64,000 bases of DNA from Planctomycetota bacterium (GCA_014584315.1 JACTNA010000005.1:167060-231059), one strand, 5' to 3'; positions 17,521 to 27,476 are shown, numbered from the stretch's first letter. Made by a program: numbers and translations. Notes: generated by a model from the letters alone, not told the origin.

Positions 17521-19497
17521 ATGCAGACCGAGGCGACGGCCATCGAACCCGCGGCAGACGGCGCGTCCGGTGTCAAGGCGGTCGCGCCGACCTGGCTTTG
17601 GACGCCGCGCGTGGAACTATGGGCGTCGATGGTCGCCGGAGCGTTGCTCGGCGCGGCCGTGGCGGGAGAACACCTCGGGGGCTGGTCCGCCGCCGTCGTT
17701 CTGGCGTGGGCGAGCCTGGCGATCGGGATGGTGTACGGGGTGCGTGCCGCGATCATCGCGCTCGCCGATCGGCGCGTCGACATCGACGTCCTGATGGTTC
17801 TCGGCGCTGGTCTGGCGGCGGGGATCGGCCACCCCGAGGAAGGGGCGTTGCTGCTTTTCCTGTTCGTGCTCGCCGGCGCGCTCGAGAAACTGGCCATGCA
17901 GCGCACGCGCCGCGAAATCGAGGCGTTGCACGCCCTCATGCCGACCGAGGCGCTGCTCTGGCGCGACGGGGCCTGGCAGGCGTCCAGGCCGGAGGCGCTG
18001 GTCGCCGGCGATCGCGTCCGCGTGCGTCCGGGCGACCGCGTTCCCGCGGACGCGACGATCCTCGAAGGCTCGTCGGCGGTCGACGAGTCGCTGCTCACCG
18101 GCGAGAGCGTGCCGCGCGCCGTCGGCATGGGCGACGGGGTGTTCGCGGGAACGATCAACGGCGAGGGGGTGCTGGTCGCGGAGGTGGAGCGGCCGGTCGC
18201 CGAGTCGAGCCTGCGGCGCATCCTCGACCTGGTCACCGTCGCGCGCGAGCAGCGCGAGCCGCTGCAGCGGGCGATCGATCGCATCGGCCAGCCCTACACC
18301 CTCGGCGTCATCACGACCAGCCTCGCCGTCTTCGCGGTGTGGTGGCTCGGTTTCGGCGACGCGCCGTCCCGCGCCGCCTACGTCGCCATCACGCTCCTCA
18401 TCGTCGCTTCGCCCTGTGCGCTCGTGATCTCCACGCCGACAGCCACGCTTGCGGCGATCGCGCGTGGCGCGCGGGCGGGCGTGCTGTTCAAGGGAGGCGA
18501 GTCGATCGATCGGCTGAGCCGGACCGGCGCGGTCTGCTTCGACAAGACGGGCACGCTGACGCGCGGACGCCCCACCGTGACCGACGTCGTGACGCTCGAC
18601 GGGTTGGACCGACGGAGCGCCCTCGGCGCGGCCTCGGCCCTCGAGGCGGACTCGACCCATCCGACCGCCGCGGCGATCGTGGCCGCGGCGCAGGCCGAGG
18701 GCATCGTGCCGCCGCGCGTGGACGAACCGCGGGCGGTCATCGGGCGCGGCATGACGGGGCGCCTCGACGGGCATGACGCCAGGGTCGGCAGCCTCGCGCA
18801 CATGGAGGGCCTGCTCTCCGAGCGCGACACCGATCGCGTGCGATCGATCCTCGATGAGGCGCGGACGGCGGGGATGCTCGGCGTTGTCGTCGCCGTCGGC
18901 GGCAGGGCGGCCGTCATCCTGCTCCGCGACGAAGTCCGGCCCGGCGCGAAGGGCCTCGTCGATCGGCTCCACGCGATGGGCATCCGTCCGGTCCGGATGC
19001 TCACCGGCGACGACCGGATCGTCGCGGAGCGCGTGGCGAAGGAGCTGGGCATCGACCGGTGGGACGCCTCGCTGTTGCCGGAGGACAAGGTCGCTGCGGT
19101 CAGGGAGACGAAGGCGGAGATGCAAGGAGCACGGGGCGAACGGGCCGTGGCCGTCATCGGCGACGGGGTCAACGACGCTCCCGCGCTCGCCGCGGCCGAC
19201 GTCTCGATCGCCATCGGATCGATCGGCTCGGATGCGGCGATGGAGTCGGCCGACATCGTGCTGCTCGGCGAGGATCTCGAGCGTGTGCCCTGGGCGATCC
19301 GGCTTGCCCGTCGCACGCGGGCCACCGTCAAGACCAACATCAGTTTCGCGCTCTCGGTCATCGTGGTCATGGGCCTGGTGACGCTGATCGGTTCGCGAAC
19401 CGGCGCGCAGGTGCCGCTCTCGGTCGGCGTTCTGGCACACGAGGGCGGGACGCTCCTCGTCGTCCTGAACTCGCTCAGGCTGCTCTGGTTCCGATGA
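17521..19497 (+). CDS. P1B-4-type heavy-metal ATPase (Co/Fe/Zn exporter class)
   Basis: A 658-residue inner-membrane pump. It has the P-type core: TGES actuator motif near 194-197, phosphorylation site D341 in DKTGTLT, and GDGVNDAPALA hinge. The transmembrane metal site reads SPC (297-299) instead of CPC, and the last helix carries HEGGT (640-644). This SPC plus HEGG(S/T) combination with no N-terminal heavy-metal-associated domain defines the P1B-4 subfamily (CoaT, CtpD, PfeT), which exports cobalt, ferrous iron or zinc. The ATG at 17521 is preferred to a TTG at 17476 because a -10 box lies 7 nt upstream. Metal specificity cannot be settled by sequence. Confidence 0.92.
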   Translation: MQTEATAIEPAADGASGVKAVAPTWLWTPRVELWASMVAGALLGAAVAGEHLGGWSAAVVLAWASLAIGMVYGVRAAIIALADRRVDIDVLMVLGAGLAAGIGHPEEGALLLFLFVLAGALEKLAMQRTRREIEALHALMPTEALLWRDGAWQASRPEALVAGDRVRVRPGDRVPADATILEGSSAVDESLLTGESVPRAVGMGDGVFAGTINGEGVLVAEVERPVAESSLRRILDLVTVAREQREPLQRAIDRIGQPYTLGVITTSLAVFAVWWLGFGDAPSRAAYVAITLLIVASPCALVISTPTATLAAIARGARAGVLFKGGESIDRLSRTGAVCFDKTGTLTRGRPTVTDVVTLDGLDRRSALGAASALEADSTHPTAAAIVAAAQAEGIVPPRVDEPRAVIGRGMTGRLDGHDARVGSLAHMEGLLSERDTDRVRSILDEARTAGMLGVVVAVGGRAAVILLRDEVRPGAKGLVDRLHAMGIRPVRMLTGDDRIVAERVAKELGIDRWDASLLPEDKVAAVRETKAEMQGARGERAVAVIGDGVNDAPALAAADVSIAIGSIGSDAAMESADIVLLGEDLERVPWAIRLARRTRATVKTNISFALSVIVVMGLVTLIGSRTGAQVPLSVGVLAHEGGTLLVVLNSLRLLWFR

Positions 19498-19566
19498 GGG
19501 GTTGCGGATCGTGTCCGTCGGCGTCAGAATCCGCCCGCGGCAACGACCGCGACGGGAGACCAACGG

Positions 19567-20670
19567 ATGAACGCATCGTGGTTCGGCGGCATGGACCTCG
19601 CACGGCTTGCACCCGCGAGGAGCCGCTCGATCTCGGCCGAGAACCCCACCGGCGCCAAGGGCGCGGGTGCGCAGGCGTCTCCGGGCGACGACCCCCACTG
19701 CTCCGACGCGGGGCGCGACCTCGGCCGCGGATGGAAGATCAGACCCTGCCTGCGGAACGTCGAGCCGGGGCAGACGCTGACGCTCGCGGAGATCGCGGGG
19801 CCGGGCGTCATCCGGCACGTCTGGTGTACGGTGCTCCACGCCGTCCACCGCTGGGTGCGGCTGCGCGTGTATTACGACGGGAGCGACCGGCCCTCGATCG
19901 ATGTGCCGCTGGGCGACTTCTTCGCCAACGGCCTCGACGGGGCAGCGCTGGTGAACTCGCTCCCCGTCGCGGTGAACCCGAAGGGGGGAATGAACTGCTA
20001 CTGGCCCATGCCGTTCCGCAAGGGCGTGCGGATCGACGTGACCAACGACGGTCGCGAGCGCATCAGTGAGTTCTTCTACCAGATCGACTACACGCTGGAG
20101 GAAGTGCCGGAAGACGCCGCATACCTGCACGCCAGTTGGCGCCGCGCGATGACCACCCGCGAGCGCCCGGAGCACGTGATCTTGGAGACCGTGCGCGGTC
20201 GCGGGCACTACGTCGGCACCTACCTCGTCTGGAACCAGCTCTCGACCGGCTGGTGGGGCGAGGGCGAGGTCAAGTTCTTCATCGACGGCGACGCTCCCGA
20301 CGGTCCGACCATCTGCGGCACGGGCACCGAGGACTACTTCGGCGGCGCATGGGGGTTTGTGATGGACCACGCCGCGGACCTGCGCCCGACGACGTACTCG
20401 ACGGCGTTCCTGGGCTATCCGCAGGCGGTCTACGAGGCCTCGCCGCGCGTCGGCCCGCGGCCGCCCGCGCACGCGCTCTACCGCTGGCACGTGCCGGACC
20501 CGGTGCGCTTCGAGCGTGATCTGCGCGTGACGGTGCAGGCCCTGGGGTGGTGGCCCGGCGGCCGGTACCAGCCGCTGACCGACGACATCGCCTCGACCGC
20601 CTTCTGGTACCAGTCTCCCGCGGGCCCCGTCGCACCGCTGGCCGGGCTGGACGAGCGGCTGGCTCGGTAG
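19567..20670 (+). CDS. DUF2961 / glycoside hydrolase family 172 protein
   Basis: A 367-residue jelly-roll protein of the family once called DUF2961 and now GH172, whose characterised members act on fructofuranose or arabinofuranose linkages as trimers or hexamers. Supporting blocks are GPGVIRHVW, FFYQIDY, KFFIDGD and CGTGTEDYFGGAWGF, the last being a hallmark. There is no signal peptide, so it should be cytosolic. GGGAGA precedes the ATG. It opens a locus with sugar ABC permeases, a binding protein, GH2 and a BtpA-like protein, supporting a role in breaking down an imported oligosaccharide. Confidence 0.85.
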   Translation: MNASWFGGMDLARLAPARSRSISAENPTGAKGAGAQASPGDDPHCSDAGRDLGRGWKIRPCLRNVEPGQTLTLAEIAGPGVIRHVWCTVLHAVHRWVRLRVYYDGSDRPSIDVPLGDFFANGLDGAALVNSLPVAVNPKGGMNCYWPMPFRKGVRIDVTNDGRERISEFFYQIDYTLEEVPEDAAYLHASWRRAMTTRERPEHVILETVRGRGHYVGTYLVWNQLSTGWWGEGEVKFFIDGDAPDGPTICGTGTEDYFGGAWGFVMDHAADLRPTTYSTAFLGYPQAVYEASPRVGPRPPAHALYRWHVPDPVRFERDLRVTVQALGWWPGGRYQPLTDDIASTAFWYQSPAGPVAPLAGLDERLAR

Positions 20671-20786
20671 CGGTGCATGGCGAAGCCGTTCTTGTGTTTT
20701 CTTGTGGTTGTCGCGTGAGCGGCACGGCGCCGCTCCGTTCGTTCCTGGGCGGGTTTCGAGCGAACCCGACTCCAAGGAGATCGACC

Positions 20787-21320
20787 GTGAGAACGAACGT
20801 CAGGACGATCGCACTGTTCGCCGCCGCGTGCTCCGGGATCGGCCCCGCGGCCATGGGACAACCGACGATCTCAACCGCGCACGACGGGAACGACAAGTTC
20901 CCGCTGATCACGTGGACGGTCGTGGTGCCCGCAGACGACCCTATTTCGAGCCTGCACATCAAGGGGCCGTACGCCGCCGACATTCTCAAGACGGTCGAGC
21001 CTGCGGGCTGGACATGGACGGGCAAGAACTCTCCCGCCGACAGCGGGCAGTACGAGTGGCAGACCAAGGGCAACGTGTCGGGGACGTTCACGTTCTCGAT
21101 CCAGATGGCGGCGCACAGCCCGCTGGCGGACAAGGCGTCGATCGTTCAGTACGACGTGCTGGAGACGGACAACGAGGGGGAGACCTGGCGGTACTACTAC
21201 GACTTCAGCAAGCCGGGAACGCCGAACGCGGGGAACTGGGCGTTCGTGCCGGTGCCAACGCCGGGGACGCTCGCGTTGCTCGGTGCGGCGGGGCTGACGG
21301 CGGCGAGCCGCCGACGCTGA
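20787..21320 (+). CDS. Secreted protein with PEP-CTERM-like tail
   Basis: A 177-residue exported protein. The GTG at 20787 has AAGGAG 7 nt upstream and begins a signal peptide ending AAMGQ. The C-terminus VPTPGTLALLGAAGLTAASRRR has the proline-rich motif, hydrophobic helix and arginine cluster of PEP-CTERM sorting signals, in the PTPGTLALLG variety common in planctomycetes. Such tails are thought to be processed by an exosortase on the way to the surface or biofilm matrix. The body is an unrecognised beta-rich domain. It lies between GH172 and the ABC permeases; whether it belongs to that unit is unclear. Confidence 0.75.
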   Translation: MRTNVRTIALFAAACSGIGPAAMGQPTISTAHDGNDKFPLITWTVVVPADDPISSLHIKGPYAADILKTVEPAGWTWTGKNSPADSGQYEWQTKGNVSGTFTFSIQMAAHSPLADKASIVQYDVLETDNEGETWRYYYDFSKPGTPNAGNWAFVPVPTPGTLALLGAAGLTAASRRR

Positions 21321-21387
21321 GTCGGGGGCGACCGGCGCACGCTGCTCGTGGTTGGGTCCTGCCGCCGCGCGATCCTCAGACCATCCG

Positions 21388-21393
21388 TATGCT
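21388..21393 (+). promoter_or_regulatory. -10 box just before first permease gene
   Basis: TATGCT ends 7 nt before the ATG at 21401. It overlaps another in-frame ATG at 21389, and this argues that 21401 is the real start of a leaderless message. Confidence 0.45.
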
Positions 21394-21400
21394 GTCCGCG

Positions 21401-22273
21401 ATGCGGCGTGGCTCGTCTCTCCCTGCGTATGGCTTTCTCGCGTTCCCGCTGGCCGCGCTGTTCCTGTTCACGCTCGCGCCGACCATCGCCGGGCTGGGGC
21501 TGAGCCTTTTCGCCTGGGACGGCGGGGGCGTGCCTCGGTTCGTCGGGCTGAGCAACTTCGAGGACCTCTGGGCGGACGCGGCCTTCCGGCCCGCGCTGCG
21601 GAACACGCTGCTGTTCGTCGCGCTCAGCGTGCCGCCGACGGTCGTGATCGGATTCCTGCTCGCGGTCGCGGTCAACGCGAGCTGGTTCGCGGGCAAGACC
21701 ATCGCCCGCGCCGCGTTTTTCCTTCCCACGATCCTCTCCATCGTTGCCATCGGGTTCGTTTGGCGCTGGCTGCTCGACCCGGAAGCGGGGCTGGTGAACT
21801 GGGCGTTGCGGGGCGTGGGCCTCGAGCAGCCGCCCGACTGGCTCAACGACGGATGGTGGCCGATGGCGTCGATCGTGCTGGTCTCCGTCTGGCGCGGCGT
21901 CGGTTTCTGCATGGTGCTGTACCTCGCGTCGCTCGGGTCCATCAGCCGATCGCTCTACGAGGCCGCGGAGGTGGACGGCGCAGGCCCCTGGTCCGTCGTC
22001 CGCCACGTCACCTGGCCGCAGGTCGCCCCGACGACGGCGTTTCTCCTCATCACCGGCGTGATCGGCGCGTTGCAGGTCTTCGACATCGTGTTCGTGATGA
22101 CGGGCCAGGTCGAGAGCGACCGCACGAACGTCCTGAACCTGTACGTGTACCGCCAGTTCACGTACGGGCAACTCGGGTACGCGGCCGCGATCGGCGTCGT
22201 CATCTTCACGATCACGATCCTGGCGACGCTCGCGCAACTGGCGTGGTACGCCCTTCGCGGGAAGGGGGTGTAG
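21401..22273 (+). CDS. Sugar ABC transporter permease (MalF/UgpA type)
   Basis: A 290-residue inner-membrane permease of the carbohydrate-uptake-1 class with six predicted helices. The cytoplasmic coupling motif EAAEVDGAGPWSVVRHVTWPQVAP near residues 187-210 is the EAA loop that docks with the ATPase. Start at 21401 is chosen from the -10 box; 21389 would add four residues. It is followed after 1 bp by a second permease and then a binding protein, forming an importer without its own ATPase, as in systems that share an MsmX/UgpC-like ATPase encoded elsewhere. Confidence 0.92.
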   Translation: MRRGSSLPAYGFLAFPLAALFLFTLAPTIAGLGLSLFAWDGGGVPRFVGLSNFEDLWADAAFRPALRNTLLFVALSVPPTVVIGFLLAVAVNASWFAGKTIARAAFFLPTILSIVAIGFVWRWLLDPEAGLVNWALRGVGLEQPPDWLNDGWWPMASIVLVSVWRGVGFCMVLYLASLGSISRSLYEAAEVDGAGPWSVVRHVTWPQVAPTTAFLLITGVIGALQVFDIVFVMTGQVESDRTNVLNLYVYRQFTYGQLGYAAAIGVVIFTITILATLAQLAWYALRGKGV

Positions 22274-22274
22274 C

Positions 22275-23129
22275 GTGGACGCCTCCGCCCGCCGCCGCCG
22301 CCCGCCGCTGCCCGTGGTGCTGCTCGTCCACGCGCTCGTGTACGCGGGCGTGGCCGTGATGGCGGTGCCGCTCCTTTGGATGGTCGCCACTTCGTTGAAA
22401 ACCGAGGCGGAGGCGGGCGCGTCGCCGACGTTCTCCACGCTGCTGCCCAACGCCCCACAGTGGGTGAACTACGCCCGGGCGTTCGAGTCCGCGCGCCTCG
22501 AGCGGTACTACGTGAACTCGACGCTCGCCGCCGTGCTGACGACCGTGCTGGGCGTCGCGCACAACGCCCTGGCGGGGTACGCCTTCGCCAAACTCCGCTT
22601 TCGGGGCCGGCGGGTCCTGCTGGGCGTCGCGCTGGCGACCATGATGGTGCCGGTGCAGGTCTACTTCATTTTCGCGTACCTGCTCTGCACCCGGCTCGGA
22701 TACGTGGACAGCGTGCAGGCGCTCGTCGTGCCGTTTCTCGCGTCGGGGTTCGGCATTTTCTACATGCGCCAGGCGATCCTCGCGGTGCCGGATTCGCTCC
22801 TGGAGGCGGGGCGGCTCGACGGGATGTCCGAGTTCGAGGTCTTCTGGCACATCGTGCGACCGACGGTCTGGCCCGCCATGTGCGCGCTGGGCATCTTCAC
22901 GTTCGTCTTCAGTTGGAACAACTTCTTCTGGCCGCTGATCGTGGTGGATTCGGAGCGGTCCAAGACGCTCCCTCTCGCCCTCGCGGACCTCTCCGCCGGC
23001 CTGTACGTGGACTCGTGGCCCGTGCAGATGGCGGCCGCCACCATCATGGTCGGGCCGATGGTTGCCGTCTATCTCGTCCTGCAGCGGGCGTTCGTGCAGG
23101 GCGTCGCGCTGACGGGCATGAAGGAATAA
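22275..23129 (+). CDS. Sugar ABC transporter permease (MalG/UgpE type)
   Basis: A 284-residue permease, partner of the preceding gene. Six helices and the EAA loop EAGRLDGMSEFEVFWHIVRP near 178-197 place it in the MalG group; the ending VQGVALTGMKE is typical of that group. The GTG start lies 1 bp after the upstream stop, so translation is coupled. It forms the heterodimeric membrane channel with the MalF-type protein. Confidence 0.93.
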   Translation: MDASARRRRPPLPVVLLVHALVYAGVAVMAVPLLWMVATSLKTEAEAGASPTFSTLLPNAPQWVNYARAFESARLERYYVNSTLAAVLTTVLGVAHNALAGYAFAKLRFRGRRVLLGVALATMMVPVQVYFIFAYLLCTRLGYVDSVQALVVPFLASGFGIFYMRQAILAVPDSLLEAGRLDGMSEFEVFWHIVRPTVWPAMCALGIFTFVFSWNNFFWPLIVVDSERSKTLPLALADLSAGLYVDSWPVQMAAATIMVGPMVAVYLVLQRAFVQGVALTGMKE

Positions 23130-23146
23130 TCGCACCGGAGGCCGGG

Positions 23147-24592
23147 ATGAGGACAGCGGCGGTCGTGGCGTTCGGCATCGCGGCGGGAACGGCGGCCGTC
23201 GTCGCGCCGACCGCCCTGCTCACCCGCGACGGCGGTGCGGCCGGAGCACGCGACGTCCTCTTCACCGTCTGGGGCATGCCCTTCGAGGACCGGCTCTTCG
23301 AGGAGGGCTACGCCCGCGGGTTCGAGGCGGAGGAGCCGGGCGTGCGCGTCGAGTACCGCCGGTTCCCCGACGTCACGGCCAAGTACACCGCGTGGCACGC
23401 GCGCGGCATCGGCGCGGAGGTCATGCGGATTCAGGTCACCGACTACCACCAGATGGTCGAACGCGGCATGTTGGAGCCGCTCGACTCGTACATCGACGAT
23501 CCCGTGGACGGCCTGAGTGTGTCCGCATTGGCGGCGTTCCCGCGTGAGTTGCTCGATGCGCTGCGCGTGGACGGTCGGCTCTACGCGCTGCCGCAGGACA
23601 TGGCGCAGATCGGCCTGTACTACAACCGCTCCATCTTCGACGCCTGGAACGCCGCCCACCCGGACGACCCCGTGGAGTACCCGCGCGAGGGATGGACCTG
23701 GGACGACCTGCGGAACACGGCCCGCACGCTCGCAAGGCGGGAGGGCGGCCGCGTCGAGGTCTACGGGTTCGACATGTTCATCTGGCAGTGGCCGTTCATG
23801 AACTTCTTCGCACAGGCGGGGGGCGTGCTCTGGAGCGAGGACGGGCTGACGACGCTGATCGATTCGTCGGCGGGCGTCGAGGCGATCTCGCTCCTTCGCG
23901 CCATGGTGTTCGAGGACGGCTCGTTCATTCCGGCGTTCGGCGAGCAGCAGGCGACCGGCCCGCACGCGAGGTTCGCCGAAGGTCGGACGGCGATGTTCAT
24001 GGACGGCTCGTGGATGGCGCCGAGTTTCCAGTTGCGGAACCCGTCGCTCGACTTCGCGGTCGCGCCCGTGCCGCGCGGCCGGGTCGAGGCGGTCTGCGCC
24101 GGGGCGTGCCTCTGGGGCATCTCCGTGCACGCGAATCACAAGCGCGACGGGTGGCGCATGATCCGCTGGCTCGTGGACGAAGAGCAGGCGCTGCGGTACT
24201 GGGACACGCTCCGCGTCGCGCCGCCCGCGAACCTCGCGGTCGTCAACTCCGAGGCCTTCATGCGGACCGCGGGGATTGAGTCCGAGCGTGAGCCGGGTCG
24301 GTTCCTCGTGCCGCCGATGCGTGAGGAGGAGTTCCCCCGCTACGCCGAATGGCTGCGCTACGGCATGACCCCGAGGGGAGCGTCCGGCGAGGCGCCCGCG
24401 TTCATCCCGGTGTCGCTGTACCAGCGCGCGCTGGAGAACGAGATCGCCGCGCTCCTCAACGACGTCCTGCGCCATCCGACGCAGCCCGCCGCGGAGGACG
24501 CGCTCGCACGGGCCGCCAAAGCCGTGCACGACGTCATCGACCGCGATCGGGCGGCCAAGGGGCTGCCGCGGGTCGATCGAGGATCGAAGTGA
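23147..24592 (+). CDS. Extracellular sugar-binding protein of the ABC importer
   Basis: A 481-residue solute-binding protein of the family-1 (maltose/glycerol-phosphate) kind. GGAG lies 6 nt before the ATG, which opens an N-terminal hydrophobic signal or anchor at 4-26. There is no lipobox cysteine, so it is either released or anchored by this helix. Supporting stretches include YALPQDMAQIGLYYNRSIFD, WTWDDLRNTARTLA, and FAEGRTAMFMDGSWM, all typical of the fold. It follows the two permease genes by 17 bp. The exact sugar is unknown, but the GH172 and GH2 genes alongside suggest a plant- or algal-type oligosaccharide. Confidence 0.9.
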   Translation: MRTAAVVAFGIAAGTAAVVAPTALLTRDGGAAGARDVLFTVWGMPFEDRLFEEGYARGFEAEEPGVRVEYRRFPDVTAKYTAWHARGIGAEVMRIQVTDYHQMVERGMLEPLDSYIDDPVDGLSVSALAAFPRELLDALRVDGRLYALPQDMAQIGLYYNRSIFDAWNAAHPDDPVEYPREGWTWDDLRNTARTLARREGGRVEVYGFDMFIWQWPFMNFFAQAGGVLWSEDGLTTLIDSSAGVEAISLLRAMVFEDGSFIPAFGEQQATGPHARFAEGRTAMFMDGSWMAPSFQLRNPSLDFAVAPVPRGRVEAVCAGACLWGISVHANHKRDGWRMIRWLVDEEQALRYWDTLRVAPPANLAVVNSEAFMRTAGIESEREPGRFLVPPMREEEFPRYAEWLRYGMTPRGASGEAPAFIPVSLYQRALENEIAALLNDVLRHPTQPAAEDALARAAKAVHDVIDRDRAAKGLPRVDRGSK

Positions 24593-24632
24593 ACCGAACC
24601 CTCGAGCGCGATCGGCGGGCAGGTCCGCTCCC

Positions 24633-27446
24633 TCAGGCTCGCGGCTCGTGCGCGTCGATCGCCCACGCGGCAAGGGTCGCAATGCTCAACTCTGGACGCA
24701 CCGCGCTGAACGCGCCGTCGGACGCCAGCCACTCGATCGCCCGGTGCAACAGGTACATGCCCGCAGCGCTGCCGTGGTCCAGCGTGGAGACGATGAGCAC
24801 GCCCGTGCCCGCCCGAACCGCGAACATCTGATCGAACGGTTCCGGCCCGCCGCGATCGTGCGTGAACACGAGCCGAACGATCGGCTCGACGCGCTCGTCC
24901 AATCCGAGGCGCGCCGTCGGCACGGCCCGGCAGACCCGGCGGTTCAGGTCGTGCAGAAGACAATCCGCGACCCAATCTCCATCGCCCGGCGTGAGCGGGC
25001 CTCCTCGAAGGCGATCGGGCACGAGCGGGACCTGCCCGTACAGGTTGACAGGCTCGTTGGGCGGCGATCCGGCCGCTTTCGATGCGAGCAGCACCACTCG
25101 GCGACCGGACTCGACCGCCCGAAGGACTTCCGGGGTGAGCCTGTGCGTCACAAGCACACGCCAGTCCGTCTCGCCTGTGCGATCCGGCGCGACGGGCGTG
25201 GCGGCCGGCACGAGCGAGGCCGTGTCCGGCATCACGGGCCGCCACGACCGGCAGGGGAGCGCCCACCCGCTGCTGTACGCCCGCTCCTCGAACGCCGGCT
25301 CGCCCTCGGCATCCGTGAACGGCAGCCCGTCGAGCCGGGCGACGCCGCCCGGCAGCGGCGGACGCGGAGGGATCACCCACAGGTCCCAATCGTTCGGTTC
25401 GACTCCCTCGGCCTCGGCGCGCACCGAAAGGCGCGTCGGCCGATCCACTGACGGTATCGACAGGTCGAACGGCGTGAACGCAGCGTCTCCCGGATCGACC
25501 CGGATCGGCTCGGTCTCGCTCGGATGTTCCTCACCCTGCCCGAGCCGGGCGTGGAAGCGCACACGCGTGTTCAGGGCGCGATCCGAGAAGTTGCTGATGC
25601 CCGCTTCGAACCGCACCGCTTCGCCCGAAGGCACGCCCGTCATCCGATCCGGCGAGCGCAGGAGCAGCGCGGCGTCCGCGAGCCACGGCCGCGTCTGGTC
25701 CGGCATGAACCGCCACCGACCGACATCGTCCTGGAAGCCGCACTGGCAGACGGGCACGTCGCGCAGGTGGTTCATCACCCAGCCCGCGTGCGACGCATCC
25801 TCGCGGAGCGCTTCCGACTCCCACTTGCGCAGCAGCAGATTGAAGCGGTCTCCGCTGCGCCGCAGCACGTCCGCCGCGTCGATCCCGAACCGCTCGCTCG
25901 CGCGTCGCTCGAACTCGGCGAAGCGGTCGAGTTGCTTCGGCGGCCACCACGGCCGCTCCTCCCCCACCGCCGCCAGCAGGCCCGGCGTGTCCGGCCACGA
26001 TGTGCCGATGATCGTCTCCCCCATCACGAACGGCCGTGGCTTCATCGCGCCGAGGGCTGCGCGCAGGTCGTCGAAGTACGCCGGCCACCTCCCGGGATTG
26101 TCGTAGGTGTGCTCGTCGTGCAGGTCGGTTCGGGCCTTGTCGCTCCAGTTGAGGAACCCGGTCTGGACCTGGAGCAATCGCCCCGGCAGTTCGGCCCGGG
26201 CCGTCTCCCACCACCACGCCGCGAGGTCGGGGTGGAACCGCTCATGCTCGCAGGTCGCGCTCACGATTACCACGGATGGGTGGCGGCGGTCGCGACCCAT
26301 GAACGCCGCGAGCAGCCGGCGGTACTCCGGCAGCAGCCGCTCGTCCATGTCGGACTTCCAGACCGGATGGATCTGCCAGAGCAGCATCCCGGTCTCGTCG
26401 GCGATGTCGTAGAACCACCGCGGCGCGTACCACATGCACAGGCACACGGCATTGAAGCCCATCTCACGCAGCCTCGCGAATCGCTCGCGCACCTCGTCGG
26501 GGCGGGGCGCGGGCGCAATGTGCTTCGGCTCGTGCCCCCAGTCGAGCACGCCCCGCACGAGCAGCGGGCGGCCGTTCAGCAGGATGCGCGAGTTGCCCGG
26601 CCCGCCCGTCTCGACCGATCGGAACGCGAACCGAACCCGGTCCACGTCGGGGGGACCGGGCGCCCCGCCGCGGACGATCGCAACGGCCTCGCCCAGGTGC
26701 GGATCGGCGGGCGACCACCGGACGACGCGCTCCACGCGCATCTCCGCCTCGACCGTGCCCTGGGTACGCTCGAAACGGACCTCCGTCTCGATCGCCTCAC
26801 CGGTGCCCGGCGCGCGCACTCGGAAGATCGCCCGTCCGCCTTCGTGCGCCGGCTCGAGTTCGAGGCGAAGCCGTACCTCGCCGGAGAGCGGATCAGCGAA
26901 CACGGCGAACCCGTCGGGCCTGATCGCGGGCGGCCCGGTCTGCCGAACCGTGACGCCGCCCCACAGGCCCGCGTGCTGGAGGCTGATGACGTCGTGGAAG
27001 CCCTTGGTGATGTGCCCGATCCACGGCTCCTCGCCGACCTTCTCCGGCCGCCGAGCAACAACCTGATCGACCCGGCACACAATCTCAACGCGCTCGCTGC
27101 CCGCGAGAGCGTCGGTGATGTCGAACTGGAAGGGGAGGTAGTCGCCGGAGTGCGAGCCGACTTCGGCGCCGTTGACCCACACGGTGCAGTCGGTGGCGAC
27201 CGCTTCAAACCTGATCCACACGCGCCGCCCACCGCCCAGCCACCGCGCCGGGAGCCGCGCTCGCCGCCGGTACCACGCGATCCCCGTTACCCCGTCGCCG
27301 AGCGCGATCTGCCACGGCTCGTCGGATCGTGCCGAGACCCACCCCTCGCGCGGCGGGCAATCCCACCATCGTTCGCGCAATCCGATGTCCTGGGGATCTG
27401 GCCGAACAGACCAGCGGCGCAGCAGGTCGAGCGAGTCGGCGGGCAT
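24633..27446 (-). CDS. Glycoside hydrolase family 2 protein
   Basis: A 937-residue protein with the GH2 order: N-terminal sugar-binding sandwich (about 40-165, with VWVNGAEVGSHSGDYLPF and HAGLWGGV), immunoglobulin-like domain, then a TIM barrel from about 290 (LNGRPLLVRGVLDWGHEPKH). The likely acid/base is E400 in SATCEHE, where most family members have a GNE motif; the likely nucleophile is E477 in PFVMGETI. A 400-residue C-terminal part has no domain I recognise. No signal peptide is present. It lies 30 bp downstream of the BtpA-like gene on the same strand, with a -10 box 7 nt before its own ATG. Substrate is unknown. Confidence 0.88.
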   Translation of the reverse strand: MPADSLDLLRRWSVRPDPQDIGLRERWWDCPPREGWVSARSDEPWQIALGDGVTGIAWYRRRARLPARWLGGGRRVWIRFEAVATDCTVWVNGAEVGSHSGDYLPFQFDITDALAGSERVEIVCRVDQVVARRPEKVGEEPWIGHITKGFHDVISLQHAGLWGGVTVRQTGPPAIRPDGFAVFADPLSGEVRLRLELEPAHEGGRAIFRVRAPGTGEAIETEVRFERTQGTVEAEMRVERVVRWSPADPHLGEAVAIVRGGAPGPPDVDRVRFAFRSVETGGPGNSRILLNGRPLLVRGVLDWGHEPKHIAPAPRPDEVRERFARLREMGFNAVCLCMWYAPRWFYDIADETGMLLWQIHPVWKSDMDERLLPEYRRLLAAFMGRDRRHPSVVIVSATCEHERFHPDLAAWWWETARAELPGRLLQVQTGFLNWSDKARTDLHDEHTYDNPGRWPAYFDDLRAALGAMKPRPFVMGETIIGTSWPDTPGLLAAVGEERPWWPPKQLDRFAEFERRASERFGIDAADVLRRSGDRFNLLLRKWESEALREDASHAGWVMNHLRDVPVCQCGFQDDVGRWRFMPDQTRPWLADAALLLRSPDRMTGVPSGEAVRFEAGISNFSDRALNTRVRFHARLGQGEEHPSETEPIRVDPGDAAFTPFDLSIPSVDRPTRLSVRAEAEGVEPNDWDLWVIPPRPPLPGGVARLDGLPFTDAEGEPAFEERAYSSGWALPCRSWRPVMPDTASLVPAATPVAPDRTGETDWRVLVTHRLTPEVLRAVESGRRVVLLASKAAGSPPNEPVNLYGQVPLVPDRLRGGPLTPGDGDWVADCLLHDLNRRVCRAVPTARLGLDERVEPIVRLVFTHDRGGPEPFDQMFAVRAGTGVLIVSTLDHGSAAGMYLLHRAIEWLASDGAFSAVRPELSIATLAAWAIDAHEPRA

Positions 27447-27453
27447 GGGGCGA

Positions 27454-27459
27454 ACTGTA
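27454..27459 (-). promoter_or_regulatory. -10 box just before GH2 start
   Basis: TACAGT on the minus strand ends 7 nt before the ATG at 27446, inside the 30-bp gap after the BtpA-like gene. It could give a leaderless GH2 message in addition to read-through from upstream. Confidence 0.4.
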
Positions 27460-27476
27460 GCGTGGGGCGTGGCGGC

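Noticed and set aside
17617..20775. A 1052-codon minus-strand frame opposite the metal ATPase and GH172 genes
   Set aside because: It is a shadow frame created by GC-rich third positions; the plus-strand genes have clear catalytic motifs.
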